From UMGS1696 sp964457685 (GTDB lineage: Bacteria; Bacillota; Clostridia; Oscillospirales; CAG-272), in the NCBI GenBank assembly GCA_964457685.1, contig CAYWFS010000002.1, forward strand, positions 7,266 to 71,265: 64,000 bases of DNA, read 5' to 3'. Position 1 is the stretch's first letter, and each line of letters begins with the position of its first letter. The notes beneath the pieces are model-generated. The model did no database searches. It worked only from the letters and a program-made list of their open reading frames with translations, and was not told the origin of the DNA. The translations under genes were made by a program, and so were the position numbers. This document shows, piece by piece, positions 8,156 to 15,455 of the stretch.

Positions 8156-9142
8156 TTAAGCTCCGATAAGTGATGTCAGTACCGTATTAACGGAGCAATT
8201 TGCGTTTAAGTCATCCTCAGCCGAGGTGAATGCCGAATAAAGCTCGACAGCACGCTTGACCGAGATTTTTTTTGCGAATTTCGGAACGTCGGTGTAAAAA
8301 ACAAGCTCACCGTCCTTTTTATCGGCAATCATATCTCTTACAGCAAGCTTCATAAGATTGAGAACCTCACATATTTCGGCACGTTCCTTTGGCATATTTT
8401 TCCTTATATATATCATTATATCGCTCGGAGATGAGGTCAGCAAAGCCTCGGTAAGCTCTTCCGCTGTTTTGTAAAGCACCGCTTCACTTTCTCCGTTTTC
8501 GTAAAGCTCCGTTGCACGCCCTATTGCACCTGCCGAAAGGTGTGAAGCATAGCCGATTCTGTCACGGTCACACTTGCCGTACTTTTCCGAAAGATACCGT
8601 TCGATAAATCCGGAGGAAAACTTTTCCATTCTGAGTGTGGGGGCCCTGCTTCGTACAGTTTCGAGAAGAGAGGCTGAGTTTTCGCACAAAAGGAAGAACA
8701 TAACATATTTCGGCGGTTCCTCGATAGGCAGAAGAAGTGCGTTTTGTGCGGCGGGAGTCAAAGAATCGGCATCCTTTATGATATAAAACTTCATTTCTCC
8801 GTCATTCGGTGCTATATAAAGTGTGTCCTTTATCGGTCGAACCTCATCAACTCCGATTGACAGCTTATCTTCCGCTTTTTTTATGGTAAGAACATCTGCG
8901 GAAACTCCCGAAAGTATTCTCTTGCACGAATCGCATTTTCCGCACGGCAGAGGAAGTGACGAATCGTGTTTGTTTTCGCATACCTCGGCGGCGGCAATTG
9001 CAAGGGAGGTCGAATATTTTCCCGAGCCTTTTGCACCCTCGATTATATAAGCGTGAGCTGTTTTTCCAAGCTCGGAATCATGTGCAAGAACGGCTTTCAG
9101 CTTTTCGTTTCCGATGATATTCGGCAAATATTTTCTCTCCAT
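8156..9142 (-). CDS. holB: DNA polymerase III delta' subunit
   Basis: Clamp-loader subunit that helps place the beta clamp on DNA. It has an AAA+ N-terminal region with P-loop-like EGAKGSGKYS (residues 35-44), a zinc module ending CGKCDSCKR, the block NALLLPIEEPP, and an arginine-finger-type RSRAP. The P-loop ends GKY instead of GKT/S, so ATP binding may be weak, as in delta' subunits that do not bind ATP. Start ATG 9142 has GGAGG at 7 bases; a GTG at 9148 would be too close to it. It heads the run holB-ricT-ferredoxin-trmN6-rsmI, driven by the promoter at 9200-9229. Confidence 0.92.
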   Translation of the reverse strand: MERKYLPNIIGNEKLKAVLAHDSELGKTAHAYIIEGAKGSGKYSTSLAIAAAEVCENKHDSSLPLPCGKCDSCKRILSGVSADVLTIKKAEDKLSIGVDEVRPIKDTLYIAPNDGEMKFYIIKDADSLTPAAQNALLLPIEEPPKYVMFFLLCENSASLLETVRSRAPTLRMEKFSSGFIERYLSEKYGKCDRDRIGYASHLSAGAIGRATELYENGESEAVLYKTAEELTEALLTSSPSDIMIYIRKNMPKERAEICEVLNLMKLAVRDMIADKKDGELVFYTDVPKFAKKISVKRAVELYSAFTSAEDDLNANCSVNTVLTSLIGA

Positions 9143-9199
9143 CCGCACACCTCCGAATTTTATGTTTAAAGGTATAATTATCTTTTATCGCCGAAATTT

Positions 9200-9229
9200 A
9201 TTATAACATAAACGGATACATTTTGTCAA
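9200..9229 (-). promoter_or_regulatory. Strong sigma-A promoter of the holB operon
   Basis: On the minus strand TTGACA (9224-9229) and TATAAT (9200-9205) are both consensus hexamers separated by 18 bases, about 60 bases upstream of the holB start. It probably drives the whole holB-to-rsmI block. Confidence 0.8.
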
Positions 9230-9268
9230 ACCTATTATTAAGTTAAGATATAAATGAGGAGAAGAAAA

Positions 9269-10066
9269 ATGAGTTTTATAAAAAATCATGCGAAAGCGTT
9301 TCTTGTGTCGTATTTGCTTATGATAGCAGTGACTGTCTCTCTTTGCGTTTATGTGACAGCAGACCTCGAATACGAAAAGGAAAGACTGAAATATCCGTCC
9401 ATGAGATACGAAGCCGAGATGAAAAATTCTGCTGATGAGCTTTCGGAGGCTCTGAAGAAAAGCGATAATATGACAGCGTATCACTATGCCTTAAACGCAC
9501 TGGAATACGCAAAAAGACTCGGTAACACTTCTGCCGCAGAGCTGTTTTCCGGGATAGCAGAGGAAATTCGTGTCGGAAACGGAAATGACTACTCCTCACG
9601 AATTGACGCAGAGATAAAAAACGGCTTTAAAGATGAAAAAAAGGTCGAAAAAACAATTTCAACTCACGAAAAAGTCGGCACAAACGAGAAAAAAAGGAAC
9701 ATTCTTCGAGCTGAAAAGGCGGCAAACGAGCTGTTGGGACTGAAAAACACGCTTCACTACATCGGAGGAACGGACAGACCGGTGTTCGCCTGCGAAAATG
9801 CATATGCGGTGATGGACGGTGAAAAATGCATTCCTTTGGAGGGCGGTATTTCACTTGGTAAAAACGAAATAAGTCGTATATCAGATGATGAAAGGCTGTA
9901 TGCCTGTCGAGTCTGTCTTGCAAAGCTGCTTACACCTGACGAGCTTGAAAATGCCTGTATCGTAAACGACAGCGGAGGAAAAACCGTATTTCAAATCGGC
10001 GAAAGACGTGTATCGGTGACTCTTAATACGCAAAGCGGACGTGTTGTTTCGTTTGTCGTGCGGTAG
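9269..10066 (+). CDS. Membrane-anchored protein of unknown function
   Basis: Not firmly recognised. The start is ATG 9269 with GAGGAG about 6 bases upstream; an ATG at 9254 overlaps the ribosome site itself and is unlikely. The 265 residues begin with a single hydrophobic segment (about residues 8-30) followed by an extracytoplasmic part rich in charged residues. The pattern of one anchor, a helical region around residues 45-90 and a beta-rich tail with Cys pairs resembles the architecture of YpeB-type spore proteins, but the match is weak. It is divergent from holB and convergent with the next gene. Function left open. Confidence 0.75.
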   Translation: MSFIKNHAKAFLVSYLLMIAVTVSLCVYVTADLEYEKERLKYPSMRYEAEMKNSADELSEALKKSDNMTAYHYALNALEYAKRLGNTSAAELFSGIAEEIRVGNGNDYSSRIDAEIKNGFKDEKKVEKTISTHEKVGTNEKKRNILRAEKAANELLGLKNTLHYIGGTDRPVFACENAYAVMDGEKCIPLEGGISLGKNEISRISDDERLYACRVCLAKLLTPDELENACIVNDSGGKTVFQIGERRVSVTLNTQSGRVVSFVVR

Positions 10067-10077
10067 TCTTCACACGC

Positions 10078-10851
10078 TCAACCAAAGGCTTCAAATGCGG
10101 CAACCGTTTTCATCACTTCTTCATCAAAGTTTTCACGACCGTATAAATCCAGAAACAGCTCCGTATATTTGTCGGTTTTCAGATTATATCTAAGCGACCA
10201 TATCGCTAAGTAAAGGTCAATGTGCTTATCCCCTATCCCTGCTGTATTTAAATCTATAAACGAGCTGAATTCACCGTTATTTTGGATAATATTCGGCAAG
10301 CAAGCGTCACCGTGGATGAGTGTATCCGCCTTCAGCAAATGCTTGCCCTTTTGCATTATCTCCCATGCTTCTTTCTTAGAGCCTATCGCATACTTTGGAA
10401 GCAGTACGGATTCATCATAGCACCCTCCGTCAAAATCCCCGTTTGCGGACTCCGTATATCTCTTATAGCTTGCCGAAATCGGTACGTTTTCTATGCTTTG
10501 TGCGTGAAGTTTATGCAGCGAAAACGCAAGAAGCTCACACAGCTTTTCAGGCTCATCGAGATAATGCGTAAGGTCGTCTCCTTTTGCACTTCTTGTAACA
10601 AGCCAATCCCTCTCCTCGGAAACGTATGCCGTCACCTCAACTCCGATTCCCTTTTCGTAAAACAACCTATTCAATTCCGCTTCTCTTGCAAGACTGCCGG
10701 ACTCGTCTGTTTTAACGTAGTATCCGCTGTCAAGGTAATAAACCGTAGCGTGTGTACTGCAACTGCTGTCATATGCCGTCACGTTCTCGAACAAATATCG
10801 AAGCTCCTCGGGAATACCGCTTATATTCACATTTACCTTTGTTTTTTTCAT
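10078..10851 (-). CDS. Aminoglycoside phosphotransferase-family kinase (APH-like)
   Basis: A small-molecule kinase of the APH/protein-kinase-like fold. The catalytic Brenner-type motif LIHGDACLPNII supplies Asp and Asn, and SFIDLNTAGIGDKHIDL supplies the metal-binding Asp in the second motif, as in APH(3') enzymes. Start ATG 10851 has AGGTGA 5 bases upstream; a GTG at 10860 is less well placed. The 257 residues match APH(3') length, so aminoglycoside resistance is possible, but chromosomal APH-like kinases often act on other substrates. The neighbour is a PMM-like HAD phosphatase, 55 bases upstream on the same strand. Confidence 0.85.
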   Translation of the reverse strand: MKKTKVNVNISGIPEELRYLFENVTAYDSSCSTHATVYYLDSGYYVKTDESGSLAREAELNRLFYEKGIGVEVTAYVSEERDWLVTRSAKGDDLTHYLDEPEKLCELLAFSLHKLHAQSIENVPISASYKRYTESANGDFDGGCYDESVLLPKYAIGSKKEAWEIMQKGKHLLKADTLIHGDACLPNIIQNNGEFSSFIDLNTAGIGDKHIDLYLAIWSLRYNLKTDKYTELFLDLYGRENFDEEVMKTVAAFEAFG

Positions 10852-10906
10852 GTCAGTCACCTATACAGAAAAAGGAAGACTTCACATCGGTCTTCCCTTT
10901 CGATTA

Positions 10907-11632
10907 TTAAAGAGTTTTAAGGTATTCGTGTACAACCTCACCGAGCTTCACGGGCTTATCAACCTTTACGAAGTCTATATCGGAGGTGTAAACAGGCTCA
11001 TCGTTTCCGCCCTTGCCGTAATCATCTCCGAAATATGTAAGCTCACCGATTTCAAGTCCGTTCTCTCTGCAATATTCTTCGAGAGCGTATCTCTTATTAT
11101 ACGGCTGAGGTACCATATCGAATGAGCTTGAACCGCCTACAAATACGCTGTATTCGGTGAAGCTTTCGGCAACATCGGAATATATCTGTCTTCTTTTTGC
11201 TCTGTCGGGGTCAAATGTAAGCTTGTCCTGAATAAGAGCCTTTGTTCCGAGCAGGGGGAATGTAACGCATCCCGACGGGTGGAATTCTACGGTTTCTCCG
11301 TCGTATTCGTCATATCCGAGTTTCTTTCTGAGTGCGTTAATCTTGTTTTCAACGCTTTCCTTATCGCAAGGAAGTGTAGCGTCTCTGAGAAATTCGAGGT
11401 CTCCAAGCTCTTCACGGTAAACAGCATGCTGCAAACCATAATTGCCGATGATCTCAATCGGGTACTTTCTGAGCTGAGCGAATATTCTTCTCGCCTGACC
11501 TGCACCTACTACTACAAGTCTGTATCCTGCATCTTTGAGTTCGTTTAGAACCGCGAGATTTTCATCCGTTATCCATGTTCTGTGTTCGGTCAATGTTCCG
11601 TCAAGATCGAAAGCAAATACTTTTTTCTGCAT
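10907..11632 (-). CDS. HAD-IIB phosphatase resembling eukaryotic phosphomannomutase
   Basis: HAD-superfamily hydrolase of 241 residues. Motif I is FAFDLDGTLT with nucleophile Asp9 and acid/base Asp11. The cap and C-terminal part look like the alpha-phosphomannomutase (PMM2) branch: a GNYGLQH block, SFDMVPQPYNKRYALE, and TYFGDDYGKGGNDEPVY as motif IV. The family contains both mutases and sugar phosphatases, so the reaction is not settled. No clear Shine-Dalgarno precedes ATG 11632. It is followed by the APH-like kinase. Confidence 0.85.
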   Translation of the reverse strand: MQKKVFAFDLDGTLTEHRTWITDENLAVLNELKDAGYRLVVVGAGQARRIFAQLRKYPIEIIGNYGLQHAVYREELGDLEFLRDATLPCDKESVENKINALRKKLGYDEYDGETVEFHPSGCVTFPLLGTKALIQDKLTFDPDRAKRRQIYSDVAESFTEYSVFVGGSSSFDMVPQPYNKRYALEEYCRENGLEIGELTYFGDDYGKGGNDEPVYTSDIDFVKVDKPVKLGEVVHEYLKTL

Positions 11633-11777
11633 AATTCAAGCCATTTACCGCATAAAGCTTTTTCATGATATTCCCACTCTATGCGATATTCCCTTTCCGG
11701 TTATCTTTGGTGTTTTTATGTCTCGGCAGCGGGTAAATCAAACCATACCAATATATCATTGTATCAGTTTATTCTCG

Positions 11778-13541
11778 TTATTTCTGCTTCATTTTGTTAA
11801 TTTTTTCGTCATTCGGAGTCACATATGCAGTCCAGTTGGTGGTATAAATGACAAATCCGGGTTTTGAGCCGGCAGGTTTCTTTACTTTTGAGGCTCTTGT
11901 ATAGTCAACGGGTATCATAACACCGCCCTTTGCCTTTGAATTGTATGCGGCTATCTCTGCGGCTTCCGTAAATGTAAGCTCGTCAGGCTCCTCCGTACTG
12001 TCTTCGAGAACAAGAACAACGTGTGAACCCGGCTGATTCTTGACGTGGAACCACCAGTCCCATCTCTGTGCCATCTTTGTGGTGAGATAATCGTTGGCGG
12101 TATTGTTTCTTCCGCAGAGAACTGTATGACCGTCCGTTGTTTTATACTTTATGACGCTCGGTGCATTCTGCTTCTTTTCGGTGTAGTTCTTCATCTTTGA
12201 AGCATATCCGCTATGATAAAGCTCGGCTCTTATTTCGTTAAGCTCACGTTCTCCGTCTGCTCTTGTGAGAGAATCGAGAACGGTATAAACGTATTGAAGC
12301 TCATTTTCCGCAAGCTCAAGCTGCTCCGTAAGATGTATTTTCGCCGCCTTTGCCTTGTTGTACTTTTTATAATACTTCTGAGCGTTTGCGGCAGGGGTAA
12401 GTCTTTTATCGAGAGATATTTTTACGTCCTCGTAGTTTTCGCTGTAGTAGTTTTGCAGAATACAGCTTTCTTCACCACGTTTCAGTCGGTATATGTTTGC
12501 GGTGATAAGGTCTCCCCACAGCTTATATTTTTCGCCGTCCTCACACTCTTTGAGTTCATCACGCTGGAGAGACATTTTCTTTGTTATTCTCGACTCGGCA
12601 TTGGTGAGAAGCTTAAAAATATCGGACGCTTTTTTGTGCAGTCTTTCTTCACGGCTTCTTTCACCGTAATATGTGTCGATAAGCTGTCCGAACGAATCAA
12701 GCTTTTCAACAACCGCACCGCTTCCGTACTGACGTATCTCACAGAAAGCGTATTCAGTCGGAACTCCGTCCTTGTTTTTTACGATATAAGGCTCACCGCT
12801 CAAGTTTTTGATAAGCTCTCTCATCTCGAAAAACTTCTGTTTAAGTGAACGTGAAGCCTCTCTCATTGTAGCATCGGTTTTTCCGGCTGCTCTGTAAACG
12901 ATTTCTCTTGCTATTATCGGTGCAATACCAGAGAAGTTCGACATTATGAATTTGTCGGCAGGTCTGTCCTCTTCGCAAGCAGATGCAAGCTCATTGAAAC
13001 GTCTTTCGTCAAGCTCCTCGTCCATGGGGTCAAGCTTATCCTGCTTCGGAGGAAGCTCGTACTTCATTCCGGCAAGCACCTGTCTTTTTTCGCTTGTCGT
13101 AAAGTCTATGGATTTCAGAACACCGATTATTTTATCCTGTGCATCGGTTATGATTATGTTGGAAAATCTTCCCATAAGCTCGCAAATAACGTGCTTCTGA
13201 GTAGGAAAACCGAAATCGTCGTGTGTATCAAACGTAAGTCTTGCCGCTCTTTCAAAGCCAAGCTGCTCCGCTCCCGCAAATCTTGCACCCTGGAAATGCT
13301 TTCTCAGCATCATACAGAACATGGGAGGTGTGGCAGGGTTCTCGAATTTAAGCGATGTCAGGTTCATTCTCGAACCGTTTCCTCCTGCCGATATATCGAG
13401 TCTGTGTTCCTCTCCGGCACATCTTATAACGAATACCGCTTCTTCCTTTGACGGCTGATATATTTTGTCAACCTTACCGTTTATAAGTTTATTGTTTATT
13501 TCCGCTACGATAAAACGCAGCATTCCGGCATCATAAGCCAT
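11778..13541 (-). CDS. rqcH: Ribosome quality control protein RqcH (NFACT family)
   Basis: RqcH binds stalled 50S subunits and directs alanine tailing of the nascent chain; older names are FbpA or fibronectin-binding protein. The 587 residues have the NFACT-N domain from residue 1, a long coiled-coil centre (about 270-430), and a C-terminal NFACT-R domain with GRNNTANDYLT, WWFHVKNQPGSHV and KPAGSKPG. The D97-R98 pair needed in Bacillus RqcH reads E97-R98 here. Start ATG 13541 follows GAGG by 5-6 bases. It is 18 bases behind the GNAT gene and probably shares its promoter. Confidence 0.95.
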   Translation of the reverse strand: MAYDAGMLRFIVAEINNKLINGKVDKIYQPSKEEAVFVIRCAGEEHRLDISAGGNGSRMNLTSLKFENPATPPMFCMMLRKHFQGARFAGAEQLGFERAARLTFDTHDDFGFPTQKHVICELMGRFSNIIITDAQDKIIGVLKSIDFTTSEKRQVLAGMKYELPPKQDKLDPMDEELDERRFNELASACEEDRPADKFIMSNFSGIAPIIAREIVYRAAGKTDATMREASRSLKQKFFEMRELIKNLSGEPYIVKNKDGVPTEYAFCEIRQYGSGAVVEKLDSFGQLIDTYYGERSREERLHKKASDIFKLLTNAESRITKKMSLQRDELKECEDGEKYKLWGDLITANIYRLKRGEESCILQNYYSENYEDVKISLDKRLTPAANAQKYYKKYNKAKAAKIHLTEQLELAENELQYVYTVLDSLTRADGERELNEIRAELYHSGYASKMKNYTEKKQNAPSVIKYKTTDGHTVLCGRNNTANDYLTTKMAQRWDWWFHVKNQPGSHVVLVLEDSTEEPDELTFTEAAEIAAYNSKAKGGVMIPVDYTRASKVKKPAGSKPGFVIYTTNWTAYVTPNDEKINKMKQK

Positions 13542-13559
13542 TTATTACCTCGTGAAATT

Positions 13560-14276
13560 TCAAAATTCTTCGTATTCTTCGCTGTCGTTTTCTCTGTAGC
13601 ACACGAACGGCAGGCATTTGTCATATATCTCAAAACCGACAGCCTCCGCCGTTTTCATGGAAGCTACGTTGTCCTCGGTGCAGATATAGTTTACTTCAAC
13701 TCCGTGCGACATCAGGTAGTCGGCAAGAAGTGCCACACATGAAGCGGCATATCCTCGACCTCTGTAGTTCTCTTCACACTCAACCGTAAGCTCCGCACAG
13801 CCGTTATCCTCCGATATATCGTTAAGTCCGGCAAAGCAAACTATCTTTCCTTTATGCCTTATGACAGCCATTCTGTCGTTTTCGTCTTCCCCGTCGAGTG
13901 CAAATTCGTAAAGCGGCAAGGAGTCCCATTTTTCTCCGTCAAGCGTGGATATTATCTCACAGTTTTCGAGTATTCTGCTTTTGCACACGTTTTTGCATCT
14001 GTATTCTATATGCACTCTGTCGGAGGCTCCCGTGCAGTCGTAACCGAACTCATTCATTATCGGCACAAGCTTTTCGGAAAGAAAATTCTTAGCCTCCTCC
14101 GAAAACGGATTTTCAGAAAAACGGCTCTCAAACTCACGGGCAACACTCTCTGTGAACGAATAGCATACAATATCAATGCTTCCGTCACTTTTTTTGTGAA
14201 GCTCAAAAGGAAGTGCAATGTGCGATTCTTCACTGATTACATATTCCTCAAGCTCTCTGTCTTCTAATCTTATCAT
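13560..14276 (-). CDS. GNAT-family N-acetyltransferase
   Basis: The C-terminal half (about residues 130-225) is a GNAT domain, with the acetyl-CoA motif NYRGRGYAASCV and the following CTEDNVASMKTAEAVGFE typical of the fold. The N-terminal 120 residues are not a recognised domain and may bind the substrate, which cannot be predicted. The start overlaps the stop of the upstream gene by four bases (ATGA), so the two are translationally coupled. Confidence 0.88.
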   Translation of the reverse strand: MIRLEDRELEEYVISEESHIALPFELHKKSDGSIDIVCYSFTESVAREFESRFSENPFSEEAKNFLSEKLVPIMNEFGYDCTGASDRVHIEYRCKNVCKSRILENCEIISTLDGEKWDSLPLYEFALDGEDENDRMAVIRHKGKIVCFAGLNDISEDNGCAELTVECEENYRGRGYAASCVALLADYLMSHGVEVNYICTEDNVASMKTAEAVGFEIYDKCLPFVCYRENDSEEYEEF

Positions 14277-15202
14277 GATAAATCTCCCAAAGCATCATCT
14301 TCGCTTCCCGAAATTACAAAGAAATAATCGGTATATCTTTCGTCAAGTCGATTGTAAACATTCTTCCCCGCACCGAAAACATCGGTAATATGTCTGTAAT
14401 ACGAATAAAATCCGTCAAGCTTTTCTCCTGTCACGAAATAGACCGTACTTTCGCCCGCAAACGGAAAGCTGTATTTCGTGTGCGTGTCATCGGATATGCA
14501 GTCAGACGTATAGTGAGTCTGAATGTAAAGTACCTCTGTATCCGTTGGCAGTGCGGCTTCAAGCTCATTTCCGAACTCACTTCCGTATTCGAGACAGCGT
14601 GAATCGACAACCACCATGGAGGTTCTTTCGGCAGTCACTGTCATCTCCGCTATTCTTTCGGCAAGAGACAGCCCCTCATATTCGTTATCGGAATAATCGG
14701 CACTGTATGAAGACACCTCAAATTTGCGGTTCGGCGGCATGGTGGAATTGACGTAAAACATCTGAGCAAGATACTCTGCGTACTCGTCGCTTATTCCGCC
14801 GTCGTTTTTCAGCTTATCAAATACACGGTCGTATTTTCCCTCGTCCGTTTGAGTAAAAAGTATATTCGTTATCGAAAGAGGGAGAAGTTCGAGGTCAAGC
14901 ACTATATCTGATATGTTGTTATACTGCTTTACAAAGCGTGTGAAGTGACCGAGCATTCCGTAAGTCTCGGGAACATTGCCGTCAACTCCGATTACTATAA
15001 TGTCAGCGGAAGCGGTCTCGGCACGCATATCGTAATAAGCGGCGTAGGTGTTGCTGTCGGTTTTTATTTTTTCGGCAGACACTCTCACAAATACGGGAAG
15101 CATTTTTTCCATACCGCTTTGCGTAAAAAACAACTGAAACGCTCCCTGCAATACCGCAATCGCAAGTCCGAAAATAATAATATTACGAGCCGTTCTTCTC
15201 AC
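14273..15202 (-). CDS. Membrane-anchored protein of unknown function
   Basis: 309 residues starting at GTG 15202, 5 bases from GGAGG. There is one N-terminal hydrophobic segment (about residues 7-27) and then a large extracytoplasmic domain. The pattern ADIIVIGVDGNVPETYGMLG, then IVLDLELL, is faintly like the first strand and helix of ChaN/erythromycin-esterase-like folds, but catalytic histidines of those families are not evident. It is coupled to the GNAT gene by a four-base overlap and followed by rqcH; the three form one operon. No function is proposed. Confidence 0.75.
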   Translation of the reverse strand: MRRTARNIIIFGLAIAVLQGAFQLFFTQSGMEKMLPVFVRVSAEKIKTDSNTYAAYYDMRAETASADIIVIGVDGNVPETYGMLGHFTRFVKQYNNISDIVLDLELLPLSITNILFTQTDEGKYDRVFDKLKNDGGISDEYAEYLAQMFYVNSTMPPNRKFEVSSYSADYSDNEYEGLSLAERIAEMTVTAERTSMVVVDSRCLEYGSEFGNELEAALPTDTEVLYIQTHYTSDCISDDTHTKYSFPFAGESTVYFVTGEKLDGFYSYYRHITDVFGAGKNVYNRLDERYTDYFFVISGSEDDALGDLS

Positions 15203-15225
15203 ATTGACCTCCGAAGAAATGTTTT

Positions 15226-15254
15226 ATTATATTTTAGCTTATTTCCGCTGTAAA
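15226..15254 (-). promoter_or_regulatory. Sigma-A promoter of the 15.2-11.8 kb minus-strand operon
   Basis: TTTACA (15249-15254) and TATAAT (15226-15231) on the minus strand are 17 bases apart, just upstream of the GTG at 15202. It would serve the unknown membrane protein, the GNAT gene and rqcH. Confidence 0.75.
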
Positions 15255-15373
15255 ATCAATATCATTTCACAAATTAACGTACAAGCGACAACGGCAATGC
15301 GACATTTCCCCGCGTAAATATAAAATGTTACAATTATTAATAATCTCGTGTGGAATTACGGATGAATATATGA

Positions 15374-15379
15374 TATAAT
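15374..15379 (+). promoter_or_regulatory. Probable -10 box upstream of lon
   Basis: TATAAT lies about 77 bases before the lon start. No good -35 hexamer is present at 16-18 bases, so an activator or another sigma factor may be involved. I found no CIRCE or CtsR-type heat-shock operator. A short inverted repeat, ACACT then AGTGT, lies in the leader just after it. Confidence 0.4.
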
Positions 15380-15455
15380 ATATCGTATGTACACTGAAAC
15401 AAGTGTGCCTGATAAGGAATTATCTCTCATCAGAGATACAGAAAGGACTGATATT

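Noticed and set aside
15387..15455. N-terminal extension of Lon
   Set aside because: No ribosome site before ATG 15387, which lies only a few bases past the TATAAT; ATG 15456 has AAAGGA and starts just before the conserved block.
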